The notes under the pieces were generated by a model. That model made no database searches and had not been told where the DNA came from. It saw nothing but the letters and a program-made list of their open reading frames with translations. From Diplonema japonicum (lineage: Eukaryota; Euglenozoa; Diplonemea; Diplonemida; Diplonemidae): a DNA stretch of 64,000 bases. How positions within the stretch are numbered: position 1 is the first letter of the stretch; each line of letters opens with the position of its first letter. The position numbers and the translations under genes are program-made. The stretch covers positions 620,001 through 684,000 of the forward strand of contig OZ025659.1 of NCBI GenBank assembly GCA_964019335.1, written 5' to 3'. This document shows, piece after piece, positions 42,279 to 51,998 of the stretch.

Positions 42279-43935
42279 ATGGATATTGATGGTTTTTCAG
42301 ACGGCGACACAGTATCGATTATTTCCGACACTTCCGTGAATTCACGAGGTCAGCATGATGTGATCGACAGTGTTCTCGATGGTGTGGCCGATCCTGACAA
42401 TGAGAAACACGATTTGATAGATATGTGGGAACCTGAAGGGGACGAGGAGGCCGAGTACCTGTTCACCCCGACGCCTCCTGGGAGTCTGCCCGACGTCGAT
42501 GAAGTTGATAGAATGTCGCTTGCGTCTTGGGCAAGCTGCAGTGAAGAGGAGCCTCTAGATGACAATCAAATGTCCAAGCCAACATCCGCAAAACGAAGGA
42601 AGAAAGCACCGAAGCATTCGAGGGACTCGGCCACCACACAGTCCGTTCCCATCATCGATAATTTACTGGCTTCCATTGAAGAACAGGTATGAGGTGGGAA
42701 AAAAGAACGACCTCGCAGGGCGGATTTTCCGCAGCGAAGCTTAGCTGGATTGACTTCGAGTCTGCTGTAACAGTGGGCCCAGTGGCTGCCACACCGTGCG
42801 AGGTGGCTGTTCTCAACACAGAGCTGCATCTTAACAACGTGCTGTCCAGCAAAGAGACGGAGGCTGTCGAACTGGTTGAGGCAGGAAAGATCGAGGAAAA
42901 AGAACTTGAAAACATCCCGAGGACGGACCCATGCTGGTATCACCGGATACTGCACCCAGGGCATTTGGGGCAGAATCATGTATGTGAGTTGTTTTTACAG
43001 GAAAACACAACACAACACAGCTTAAGAGCGCGAAACTAAACACCATGAATCTGCACGGCATCCCCATCACAGGGATCAAAGGTGCCGCCACCTCGTCCTA
43101 CCACGCTTACGAGGTCCTCAAAGGGATCGAGGAACACGTCTCAGGCCTCGGTGTCGACGAGGTGGGGTTCAGAGAGAGCAGGAACCCTTACCTCATGAGA
43201 CACCCAGCCACAACGAGCGCCAAACAGAAAACGCTTCTCTTCGGCATGGGCGTGACATTAGAGCGCGCCTCGCTGTGCTCGCTTGCTCAGTACGCAAGGG
43301 ACAGAAACGGGTTAGGTCCGTACCGATGGATAGTCCCGGTTTACGACGTTAGTCATTTGGTGCAAGCGATGTACAGAAAGGTACGGAAGTCAGGCCCCGA
43401 GCTGCTTTCACCTTTCGCGTTGCAAGGCATTGTTTTATGGAGCAGCCGCAACACGGACTTTGAGATCAAAACAGCACGTTGCTGCGCTTACCACGCATAC
43501 GTCAACAAGAAGATGTTCGCCCGGTACCAGGTCGAGCCCTCGTCGGAGCTGTCGTTCCACTGTGCTTTGTATGACGCGCAGAACGCAGCGGAGAAGGCAC
43601 GGTACATTGCCTCGAGGTACTTCCCTCAGATCACCTTATCCGAGTCGGGTGGTTTCCGTCACCCTATTGCCGCCGAGTGGATCCCGCTCCCTGTTAAAAA
43701 GAACCCCCCACCCGAGCCTGAAAAACTCAAGTATCTTGAGGATCTGAAAACCCTGACTGGCGACGCACTGCCCGAGCATCCTTGGGAGGCGCTGTACTGG
43801 GAGACGGCTGGGAAGGAGACGATTTTCGGTTTGATCGAGAAATTTATCAGCGAAGCGAGACAGGATGAAGCCGGACGCCTGACGTGGGCTTGGTATCAGC
43901 TTTCATCCAGCGATTTCATCAAAAGAACGTGTTAG
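42279..43935 (+). CDS. Hypothetical protein, three exons (about 527 aa)
   Basis: I infer one gene from three consecutive open frames. Exon 1 is 42279-42686 (acidic Ser/Asp-rich start, then KRRKKAPK basic cluster). Intron 42687-42718 is only 32 nt (GTATGAGG...CTCGCAG). Exon 2 is 42719-42979 (SWIDFESAVTVGP...PCWYHRILHPGHLGQNH). Intron 42980-43020 is 41 nt (GTATGTGAG...ACACAG). Exon 3 is 43021-43935. All junctions are phase 0. The C-terminal 300 residues are globular, with motifs ITGIKGAATSSYHAYEVLKGI, LLFGMGVTLERASLCSLAQYARD, CCAYHAYVNKK and HPWEALYWETAG. The LFGMGVTLERASLCSLAQYA stretch faintly recalls ADP-ribosyltransferase signature regions, but I cannot confirm this. No signal peptide. Confidence 0.7.
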
Positions 43936-44012
43936 AGTCTTCTTATAACCCCTCCCTCCCCCTCGCCCTTTAACGCTGTCATTTCCCCGGAAGGAATAAA
44001 AAATGATAAACA

Positions 44013-45023
44013 ATGGTGTTTTCAAATAGGGAACGAAGCGATTCGCGTCACTCAACAGTGACGCAGCAGGATCTAAATGCAACGATAGAAAGCCTGTCGG
44101 GTGTTCTGAGAGAGCGCGGAAGGACACCGATGTCAGGTAGTACAGCGACACCACGAAGCCACCCCACGGAAGACGAGGCTGATAAAGGGGAATTCTCGAT
44201 AATGTCAAGGAGCAGCAGTTTTTTGCTGCCTCACAGAATACCACAGGTTCCTACTGTCGCGCAGCTACCTGCGGCGTCAAGCCAGCGGCTTGAAATAGAA
44301 GGCGGGAAGACGTTTTCGATACAACACAACAACGATACGCAGTACTTCCGTATGGGGCCCACAGAGGGCACCGACAACATCAAGGAGACCATACGGAGTG
44401 TCTTCAGCCTCCCGCCTGCTGATAACTTCAACCTCCTCGACATGCAGAACCACCACATCGTCGTGTCGTCAGCTTCTCTTCTCCACACTGCGCATTATAC
44501 CTTGATGCTTCCCGAAAAACCTCAGGTTTCATACATGGAGGTTCCTTGCACCCCTGCGCCTCATCTCCTGCCTCCACAGAAACCCACGATCCCTGTGTCC
44601 GATGTTATGTCTCACGAAGAGATGCCTAAGGTGGTGCATCGCGTGGATTTAAAGCAGCAGCAGCAGCCTCTGCTTGTCGTGCTGCGGAACGTTACTCTTG
44701 TGAGCTTGCTCTTTGCCGTGGCGTTCTTGGGCGCCTCTTACTTTTTAACGGGCTCCCCTTCAGGGGTGGAAATCGGGTTGGCGCCCCCTGGTCCTTCGGC
44801 TGTCCTTCCCGTGGTGTGGAGGAACAATGCTGGGAAGGTGTGATTTATATTTTTTTTGGGGGGGAAGAAGAAAGAAAAACAGATACTTGTGCGGTACACA
44901 ACCGTATCTGGGGGGGTGAAGGATCACCGTCTCACCGAAGGGTTGAACACGGTGCCTGATGCGAAACGGAGCAAATATAGATTGCAGGATGAGCTTGTTT
45001 TCCACGTAGATGACGAACTGTAA
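44013..45023 (+). CDS. Single-pass membrane protein, unknown, two exons (321 aa)
   Basis: The N-terminal 75 residues are Ser/Thr/Arg-rich and disordered. Residues 90-170 (RLEIEGGKTFSIQHNNDTQYFRM...IRSVFSLPPADNFNLLDMQNHHIVVSS) have the look of a small ubiquitin-like or PB1-like fold. A transmembrane helix (VTLVSLLFAVAFLGASYFL) lies at about 230-248. Exon 1 ends at 44837. A 45-nt intron 44838-44882 (GTGTGA...AAAAACAG) joins phase-0 to 46 further residues (ILVRYTTVSGGVKDHRLTEG...) ending at TAA 45021-45023. Unspliced, the protein would stop two codons past the junction. The C-terminal segment would lie across the membrane from the folded N-terminus. Function unknown. Confidence 0.68.
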
Positions 45024-45144
45024 ATATTTCATGAAAGTTCAAAAAAAAAAAGTGTTGCACTTGCTTTCCGTTATTTCCTAAAACACCCATTCCCCCCCGC
45101 TACTTCGCTTTAGGGACGCGCCATACAAAAAAGAGAGAAAAATA

Positions 45145-46203
45145 ATGCCGCGATTATTACCATGTGGGTGGGGTGTGGTGTGCTTGCTCTTGCTGAGCAT
45201 ATTCACGGACTGGGAGTACGAGCCTGCAGCCGTGGGCGCTTTTGGCGACGCACAGACATATAACGAGGCGGTAAGGAACTGGAAGAAAACGGGAAAGAAC
45301 TTCCGAGCAGCGACCTTTTCAATATGCAAAAACAGCACGTCGTGTGTGGAAATGCAAAGAAACGAGGACGACATGGAAGGCGCACCCCCTAAGGAAGGGC
45401 TTATGAAGTACGCGGCGGTGCACTACGACTCAACAGCGCAACTATTGGAAAACGAAAGATTCGTCCCGAGCAAGCGAGCCGAGCTGTATATCAAGGGAAA
45501 CAGGAGGCTGAGCAAGGCACCTGTAGCGATTCCTTACTTTACATGGCAGTTCACCGACAGCACTGTGGCCGACTGCAGCTTGGGGTTAGGGGTGTGGCTG
45601 AAAGGAATCTGCATGTACCTCTTCATGTTGGACAGGGTTTGCGTGACGGTTAGCGAAGCAGAAGACGGGACATGGGAGGCTCAGGATGTTTATGGAGTTG
45701 GCAGTGGTTGTTCACCCACTCAGTATGGGGATATAAACCCGGTGGATTTCCCAAACTACAATATTGTGGGGAGCTGGGGTGCAGGGATCTACACGCAGGT
45801 GAACGCTAGTGAGGTGTTGTGTGAAACCACACAGGTTCTCTCTTCCCCTGACCGCAGCCTCAACAACACCAACGGTTTGCACCCTTTTCACCTGCCCTCC
45901 ACAACTTGGACTGCCGACTTCACAACTGTTCGCGTCAAGCTTCGATCCGTCGCTGACCCACGTCTCACTGCCGAGAACGTCACCAACGGGACCCTTAACT
46001 TCACCCCACTCCGCACTCCAAGCGCCGCCCGCTCTTTCTTCTCCACGGCCATCTTTAACCTATCTTCCACCGTCACCTTGGTCACCATTGCGATCCTCGT
46101 TTTGTCGATTATCTTCCCAGGCTTCCGCCGGCGGTACATTTTGCACGATTCCCGAATGGGGAAAAGGAACAAGCTTCAGTCGCAGTCTCGTATCTATTCG
46201 TAA
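45145..46203 (+). CDS. Type I membrane protein of unknown function (352 aa)
   Basis: It has an N-terminal signal sequence (LLPCGWGVVCLLLLSIFTDW) and a C-terminal transmembrane helix (STVTLVTIAILVLSIIFPGF, about residues 308-328). A short basic cytosolic tail (RRRYILHDSRMGKRNK) follows, so the roughly 280-residue ectodomain faces the lumen or outside. The ectodomain carries several cysteines and many N-glycosylation sequons (NST, NAS, NNT, NVT, NGT, NLS), which supports passage through the secretory pathway. No family recognised. A GTAAGA directly at the stop could be an intron donor, but I found no convincing downstream exon. Confidence 0.75.
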   Translation: MPRLLPCGWGVVCLLLLSIFTDWEYEPAAVGAFGDAQTYNEAVRNWKKTGKNFRAATFSICKNSTSCVEMQRNEDDMEGAPPKEGLMKYAAVHYDSTAQLLENERFVPSKRAELYIKGNRRLSKAPVAIPYFTWQFTDSTVADCSLGLGVWLKGICMYLFMLDRVCVTVSEAEDGTWEAQDVYGVGSGCSPTQYGDINPVDFPNYNIVGSWGAGIYTQVNASEVLCETTQVLSSPDRSLNNTNGLHPFHLPSTTWTADFTTVRVKLRSVADPRLTAENVTNGTLNFTPLRTPSAARSFFSTAIFNLSSTVTLVTIAILVLSIIFPGFRRRYILHDSRMGKRNKLQSQSRIYS

Positions 46204-46360
46204 GAAAAAGAAGGAAAAAACAAGGGGGGGGGGGGGGAATCTACTCTGGGCGGAGTTTAAAAAAAAATGAACGAATTGTAATTGCCATTTTTTAAAAAAT
46301 GCTTTTTTCTTTTTCATAAACAATTCTTATCCCCCCCTGCAGACAGGTTCTTTTGACAAG

Positions 46361-47827
46361 ATGCAGTCCGTCTTTATGGCCCTGGCGCTCGCCGCGGTCA
46401 CGCCTGAGCGCATGTCGACACGTGGGAGGTGGATCATCGACGAGTCAGGGAGGGTGAGGCTTTTCCATGGTTTCAACGATATTGGCCATGCGAAGGGCGG
46501 GGAGTACATGCCAGGTGCGACCATGTTGGAGGCGAACCTCGACGTGCTCGAGAAGGGTGGCTTCAACGGCTTCAGGATGCCGATGATGTGGGCCGGTGCC
46601 AACCCCCGCGAGGGGTACCTCAACGACTCGTACATCACGCAGATCAGGACGCAGGTCGAGAGGATGGGTGCCAGGGGGATGTACTCCTTCCTCGACATGC
46701 ACCAGGACGTTCTTTCCACGAGGTTCCACTCCTACGACGGTGCTCCAAGGTGGTTGGTCAACAAGACAAACCCAAGACACCCATACCCATGGCCACTGCC
46801 TTCCCCTCTGTCCAACTGGGCAGAGGGTTACCTCACAGAAGCTTGTGGCCAAGCCTTCGAGGACATCTACGACAACAGACACGGCGGGAGGACAGCGTGG
46901 ATCGAGTTCTGGACGAGGGTAGCAACCCTGTTCAAGGACACAAAGGCAACACTCGGGTACGAGCTGATCAACGAACCATGGGCGGGGGACGTGTACTTGG
47001 ACCCTCTTCTGATCACCCCCGAGCAGGCCGGCAAGCACAACCTCCTTCCGAGCTACGACAAACTCGTAGAGTCGATCAGGACCGTTGACAACAACACGAT
47101 TGTGTTCTTCGAGCCGGTGACGTGGGGGATGGTGCTGCCTGGGAACAACATCACGTTGGTGGGCAACGGGTTCGACCACATCCCGGGTGGACCGCAGAAC
47201 GCGGACAAGTCTGTCTTCTCGTGGCACTACTACTGCTGGATGTTGAACAGCGACTACTCCAACTCGTCAGCTCCCTACAAGCCTGCCCTTAAGGTTGAGT
47301 GCGATGATGCGCTGGGCCCTCTCATCTTCTCGACTGTCATCAAGGATGTTGAGAAGTTGGGTGTCGCATCTTTCCTAACAGAGTTTGGTGCGTTGACCCC
47401 GAATGCCAACGAGCCCGACTCGGAGGGGACACAGGAGATCGAGTCTGTTCTGAGGGAGGCCGACAGGTCCCTGCAGTCCTGGACGTTCTGGGACATTGCG
47501 GGCTTGATCGACGGTTCGATGAACCTGCGTTACGAGAAGGTGGTTCCTTTCATCAGGCCCTTTGCGCAGGCCACCGCGGGCATCCCTGAGAGCATGGACT
47601 ACAACAACAACACGAAGTCTTTCTCGTTTGTGTACACGGCAAAATCTTCCATTCCTGCCCCCACCGAGATTGTGGTACCTGATGAGGTCTACCCTTCGCT
47701 CGGGTTTGACGTTAAGGTGACACCTTCCACCGTCACCCACACCCTCTGCCCCCGTGGCAGCGCGCCTGTCCTTTGCTTCACCTCCCCTTCGGATGGGATT
47801 GTTTCCGTCCATATTACTAGGAAATAG
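46361..47827 (+). CDS. GH5 endoglycoceramidase-like glycoside hydrolase, secreted
   Basis: A glycoside hydrolase family 5 enzyme that most resembles endoglycoceramidases, which cleave the glycan from glycosphingolipids. A short signal peptide (MQSVFMALALAAVTP) leads into RWIIDESGRVRLFHGFNDIGHAKGG, the typical start of this subfamily. The barrel contains FNGFRMPMMWAGANP, YSFLDMHQDVLS, the acid/base motif ELINEPWAGD (Glu205) and the nucleophile motif FLTEFGAL (Glu341). FSWHYYCW precedes the nucleophile, as in endoglycoceramidases. A C-terminal beta domain (about 400-488) is typical of the subfamily. At 488 aa it matches secreted members. A role in digesting food or host membrane lipids is inferred. 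A bacterial or fungal origin by transfer is possible but needs a phylogeny. Confidence 0.88.
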   Translation: MQSVFMALALAAVTPERMSTRGRWIIDESGRVRLFHGFNDIGHAKGGEYMPGATMLEANLDVLEKGGFNGFRMPMMWAGANPREGYLNDSYITQIRTQVERMGARGMYSFLDMHQDVLSTRFHSYDGAPRWLVNKTNPRHPYPWPLPSPLSNWAEGYLTEACGQAFEDIYDNRHGGRTAWIEFWTRVATLFKDTKATLGYELINEPWAGDVYLDPLLITPEQAGKHNLLPSYDKLVESIRTVDNNTIVFFEPVTWGMVLPGNNITLVGNGFDHIPGGPQNADKSVFSWHYYCWMLNSDYSNSSAPYKPALKVECDDALGPLIFSTVIKDVEKLGVASFLTEFGALTPNANEPDSEGTQEIESVLREADRSLQSWTFWDIAGLIDGSMNLRYEKVVPFIRPFAQATAGIPESMDYNNNTKSFSFVYTAKSSIPAPTEIVVPDEVYPSLGFDVKVTPSTVTHTLCPRGSAPVLCFTSPSDGIVSVHITRK

Positions 47828-48984
47828 GTTTTTTTTGTTTCCTCTTTTTTTTTTTTTTGTGTCCCTCTTTTCTTTTTCGTTCCTCCCGATTCTTTTCCTC
47901 CTTAAAACCTTTTTTTTCTCGTTCCCTTTTCCTCTTCGGAGTTTTTTTTTTTTTTTAATGTCTCTTTTTTTTTTTGCCATGTCTGAAACGTTTAGCTCCC
48001 TTTAAGCTCTCACCAGTGTGAGTTTAGCCCCCTTTTTTTTTGGCATGTTGGCGATGGCTGTGGTGGTCGTTGCAAGAGCGCCTATAGGAAGTATTGCACG
48101 ATTCAGTGAACAGTATAGTTTTTTTTTTTTTTTTTTTTTTTTTTACCCCAACACAACGCAAGGTAAAAGGAGTGTCTGTGAAAATATACCTTGTGTGGGG
48201 CTCTGAAACACCCGGGATTTGGGAGAACCAGGAGAAGGGGGGGGGGGGGGGGGGGGGGGGAATGGTCATGAAAAATTTGGCATTAACTCTTTCATCATTT
48301 TCCACGTTTGTTTCATTTTCACACAATAACGTTATACCTCCCCCCCCCTCCCCTCCCCTTCCTTCCCTTCCCCTTCCCCCCGCATACGCGTTTAGTTCTG
48401 TGGGTTAACGCTCTTCCCAATATGGTAGGTTGCTGTGTACTACGGTTTCCAGTACACAGCACACGTTGAGCGGCTCCCCCCCTCCCCTCGTTTCCCTTTT
48501 GATGCGTGATTTTCTTTTGCCCTCGTTTATTCTCGAATTTTCAGGGAGCTTTGTGCACTGGCTCACTTGGAACAATGAAAAAAAAAGATTTTTTTTGTTT
48601 TTTTTTCCAGAAGGATCCTTTTCAGTATGAAAGGGGATAAACAATTGAGGAGAGGGATTATTTAGGAAAACGGAATAAAAAAAAAAGGAAGAAAAGGGGG
48701 GATGAAAAAAAAATAATAAATTGTAAAAATAATAAAGAAAAAAAACGTAAAACACAAATAAACACATAAGAAAACCAACTTATAGGGTAGCGGTCTTTTT
48801 CTTTTTTCTTTTCCCCCCTTTTGTTTGAATCGTTCATAGCGTAGTGCAATGCAAAGATTTTTTATTTTGTTTCCTTTTTGTTTCCTCCCCGACCCCTCTC
48901 CCCCGTTCTTTCTTCCTCATAATTAAACTTAAAGTGAAAGAGGAGGGTGTGAACAATAAAAAGAAAAAAAGGGGGGGAAAAAAA
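47828..48984. other. 1.2-kb spacer; possible tiny secreted ORF
   Basis: Mostly T tracts, plus a G run of about 22 near 48238-48260 and C-rich runs near 48339-48380. An ATG at 48045 starts a hydrophobic leader (MLAMAVVVVARAPIGSIARF) but the frame runs into poly-T and no second exon is convincing. A compact hairpin lies at 48432-48460. Confidence 0.45.
48432..48460. repeat. Hairpin with 10-bp arms
   Basis: GCTGTGTACT and AGTACACAGC flank a short loop. It lies in a T-rich spacer upstream of the coiled-coil gene. Function unknown. Confidence 0.45.
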
Positions 48985-49539
48985 ATGAGCGGTCAATTCA
49001 CCACTCTGAATACATTATGTGGGGATTCAGGCAACCCAGCAACGGTACTGGAGTTGAGCAATTTAGAGTATAAAATGAAGCGGTTTACAGACGCAATGCA
49101 CCTGCAGGAGGAACGGCAGAAAGTGGAGGAGAAAATAAAAAACGTGGAAAGGCTAAGGAGCAATGTGAACAACCACGCACTACGCTCGAAGAAAGCAAGG
49201 AGAGTCTTGGTGGAGCACGACAGGCGGTCGAAGGCATCTTCCCAGCAACAATTGTCCGCCGCAAGAAAAAACCTGGAACTGGAGCTCACCTGCGCCTCCG
49301 TGACCATGAGCAACCTACACACGAATATGGCTGAACTGACCACCCTGAACAATGAACTGGCCACGCTTAAACGAACTACAAAACAAATTCAAATAAAAAT
49401 CCACAACGAAGCAGGCAGCCTGACCGAAGCACAACGGAAGAAACTGCTCAACCTCCGTATACACAAGTCCGAAAAATCCATCTTAGAGGACGAGGCCACC
49501 ATAAGAAAAATTACCGAGTACCTCACGCAAAGAAACTAG
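48985..49539 (+). CDS. Coiled-coil protein, unknown (184 aa)
   Basis: The start is the first true ATG after a GGGGGGGAAAAAAA leader; the upstream open frame begins with GTG and encodes low complexity. After a short globular start (SGQFTTLNTLCGDSGNPATVLELSNLEYKMKRF) the protein is almost entirely coiled coil, with heptad-like Leu/Ile spacing (QEERQKVEEKIKNVERL, LTTLNNELATLKRTTKQIQIKI). It ends TEYLTQRN. It is probably a cytoskeletal, axonemal or adaptor component. It is 63 bases upstream of the next gene, a tight spacing consistent with polycistronic transcription. Confidence 0.75.
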   Translation: MSGQFTTLNTLCGDSGNPATVLELSNLEYKMKRFTDAMHLQEERQKVEEKIKNVERLRSNVNNHALRSKKARRVLVEHDRRSKASSQQQLSAARKNLELELTCASVTMSNLHTNMAELTTLNNELATLKRTTKQIQIKIHNEAGSLTEAQRKKLLNLRIHKSEKSILEDEATIRKITEYLTQRN

Positions 49540-49602
49540 ATTTTTTTTTCTCCCCCCTTTCCCCCCTCCTCAAAATAGTTAATATCCCACAGCACACACT
49601 AC

Positions 49603-50775
49603 ATGTCCGAAGGGGGCAGCGGCGACGAAACTGTCGCAAAGAAACCCCACGGGTTCAAAGTTGAAAAAGTGGAGATCCCATCGTACCCATCCGGACCCGG
49701 GAACGAAGGAGGCGGCAAACCCCCCGAGCTGCGTCTTTACGAGGAGGGTAAAAAATGGCAGGCTGCAAGATCACAGCGCCTCGACCGTAAACGAGCGGAA
49801 CTCGAAGCTGAAAAACGAGAAGGCGAGACATCCAAGCCATGGGTCACCGACATGGCTAAGGAGGTGGGCCGGGACAATTTTGACCAGTTCATAGTTTTCC
49901 AAGAAAAATGGGCAAAGGATTTGGAGGTGAAGAAACAGAAAGAGAAGTCAAAGGTAGCGTCGGAAAACGCGCAAAAGGTGAGGGAAGAAGGAGGCGACAC
50001 AAAATGGCAAATGTCAAAGGGCTCGCAAGAGATCATGCAACACAGCCTACATGACTCCCCCTCCTCCAAAACAGGGTGGAGGAAAAACCTCGCAAAATAC
50101 CTGCGAAACAAAGAGTCCGGCGTGTGGCGCCACGAAGAACAACCCAGCTTCAAACCATCTATCAACGACAGAAGCCACGGTCTGGACCGACACGGCGATG
50201 TTGGCGAGCGGCTGCACAAGAGCGCAAAACAACGAGAAGAACAAATGGAGTTGAAACGAAACGGAGGAAAACCCTCAAAACCAAAAGCTTCCCGAAACAA
50301 CAACAGGGAAAAAAAGCGTGCAGTCCAGGAAGACACAGGTGTCGTGGTTACTGACGATGACTACAAAGTGGAGGACGCCGGCAAAGGGAGCTCCTTCGAA
50401 ATGTACGCGACAAGAATGCGTGTTGCGGAGTTAGCCGAAGCATTGGAATTTGAAATCGGTAAAAACCGATCCTTCGACAAACTGAGCAGAGAGGTGCATA
50501 AGGAAGCGGAGTACCTGACGGCGGCGCTTAGGAAGGAGCGAGAGCGGAACGACCTTCTCGCCTTGGAGCTTCAACATGAGCGGGCCAAGACATCTTCCCT
50601 CCAACAGGCTCTCTCCTCCAAGCTGACGTCTCGGAATATCGGTGCGCCCCTCGTGCCCCCCGTCCCCCCGGAGCCGATCAGTATTTCGCTGTCCCCTAGA
50701 CGGTGCTTGGTGACGCCGTCCCCGTCACCTCCTCCTCGACAATATGTTGGTGCGATAAATCTTGATGATTTGTAA
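49603..50775 (+). CDS. Coiled-coil protein with kinetoplastid-like RLYEEGKKW motif (390 aa)
   Basis: The segment LRLYEEGKKWQAARSQRLDRKR and the later FKPSIND are reminiscent of a motif set common in trypanosomatid cytoskeletal or flagellar proteins ('RLYxDAxxRxxRL' with 'FxPxI'). Residues 45-110 and 270-350 are strongly coiled coil (AELAEALEFEIGKNRSFDKLSREVHKEAEYL, then ERERNDLLALELQHERAK). A basic Lys/Asn-rich linker (KPSKPKASRNNNREKKR) lies between them. The C-terminus is Pro/Ser-rich (SLSPRRCLVTPSPSPPPRQY). A location at the flagellum or basal body is inferred from this resemblance only. Confidence 0.72.
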   Translation: MSEGGSGDETVAKKPHGFKVEKVEIPSYPSGPGNEGGGKPPELRLYEEGKKWQAARSQRLDRKRAELEAEKREGETSKPWVTDMAKEVGRDNFDQFIVFQEKWAKDLEVKKQKEKSKVASENAQKVREEGGDTKWQMSKGSQEIMQHSLHDSPSSKTGWRKNLAKYLRNKESGVWRHEEQPSFKPSINDRSHGLDRHGDVGERLHKSAKQREEQMELKRNGGKPSKPKASRNNNREKKRAVQEDTGVVVTDDDYKVEDAGKGSSFEMYATRMRVAELAEALEFEIGKNRSFDKLSREVHKEAEYLTAALRKERERNDLLALELQHERAKTSSLQQALSSKLTSRNIGAPLVPPVPPEPISISLSPRRCLVTPSPSPPPRQYVGAINLDDL

Positions 50776-50945
50776 TTTAAAAAAAAAAGGGGGGGTTTAT
50801 TGTCTATATATTATATTTTTGTATTATTGTAGTTCTTTTCTTATTTTTCCCACCTCTATTTTTCCGTTTTTTTTTTTCCCCCCTCCCGTTGTGGCTATAA
50901 CACATTTAAAAAAAAAAAAGGAGAGAAAAAAAAAAGAAAAAAGAA

Positions 50946-51580
50946 ATGCGTACATTCTGCCTGATGGCGATGGCCCTTGCGGCGCACAGCCATGACATCA
51001 CGGACAAGGTGTACTTCGACATGACTGTCGGTGGTGAGGACGTTGGACGCATCGTGATCGGGCTGTACGGGAACGATGTCCCGAGGACCGTCGAGAACTT
51101 CAAGGAGCTGGCCCTTGGCACCAAGGGGTTTGGCTACAAGGGGTCGGGCTTCCACAGGGTTATCAAGAACTTCATGATCCAGGGCGGTGACTTCACCAGG
51201 GGCGACGGCACCGGCGGCAAGTCCATCTACGGTGAGAAGTTCGAGGACGAGAACTTCAAGATCAAGCACTCTGTGGGGTGCCTCTCCATGGCTAACGCGG
51301 GCAAGAGTATGTTTTGTTTCAATACACGACAACTAGAATCAATACAGACACCAACGGCTCGCAGTTCTTCCTCACTACTGCTGAGACTCAGTGGTTGGAC
51401 GGCAAGCACGTCGTCTTCGGGAAGGTGTGAAACATGCAAAAAAAAAAAAAAAAAAAAAAAAAACCACAGGTGATCGAGGGCATGGACGTCGTGCGCAAGA
51501 TCGAGAGCAACCCTACCAACAACAGGGACCGTCCTGTCAAGGAAACCGTCATCAGCGCCTGTGGTGTGGTCGAGAACTGA
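50946..51580 (+). CDS. Secretory-pathway cyclophilin (peptidyl-prolyl isomerase), three exons
   Basis: A cyclophilin-type peptidyl-prolyl cis-trans isomerase of the B class. The signal peptide [15 protein letters not shown] directs it to the ER or outside, where it would aid folding of secreted proteins such as the Cys-rich family nearby. Catalytic landmarks are [15 protein letters not shown] (the active-site Arg), GTGGKSIYG and, after splicing, [27 protein letters not shown]. Exon 1 is 50946-51306. Intron 51307-51347 is 41 nt (GTATGT...AATACAG). Exon 2 is 51348-51424. Intron 51425-51469 is 45 nt (GTGTGAAACATGC, an A run, then ACCACAG). Exon 3 is 51470-51580 ([17 protein letters not shown]...CGVVEN). 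The family alignment fixes both junctions. The product is 182 aa, a normal length. Confidence 0.94.
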
Positions 51581-51998
51581 AGAGAGTAAAAAAAAAAAAA
51601 GGGGGGGGGGAAAAAGTGATCGACATAATATAAAGACTTCTCCCTCATCCACTAGTTCCATAAAGCTCCAAAAAAAATACCCTTCCCCCCCCCCCTTTTT
51701 TTTACCCCCCGATATTTTTTTTCCCCCCCCATCTTCTTTTTTTTTTCTACCTGCTTTTAAACCGGTTGAGTGAAAAAGAAAAAAAGGATCTTATAAAAAA
51801 AAAACCCCCTCCCAGAATTTTTTCTTAACGATTTATTTCTTTTTTAAAACCCCCCCCATTTCTTTATTTTAAAAAAAGAAAACAAAACAAAAACAAAAAA
51901 AACCCATTTTTCCAAAAGCGCGGCGGGAGGCCCGGGAGGGGGTGGTGGTGGGGGAGGAGGTTCAAAAGAAACGAAAGAAAGAAGAAAAAAAAAAAGAA
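51581..51998. other. Spacer with A, G and C homopolymers
   Basis: No gene seen. Runs of A, C, T and G dominate. A GGA-rich stretch lies just before the next ATG. Confidence 0.5.

Noticed and set aside
42689-43039. Separate gene starting at ATG 42689
   Set aside because: That ATG lies inside a GTATGAG intron donor. The frame fits better as the middle exon of a three-exon gene.
46445-47227. Minus-strand open frame of 260 codons opposite the GH5 gene
   Set aside because: Antisense shadow; the sense strand encodes a clear enzyme with catalytic motifs.
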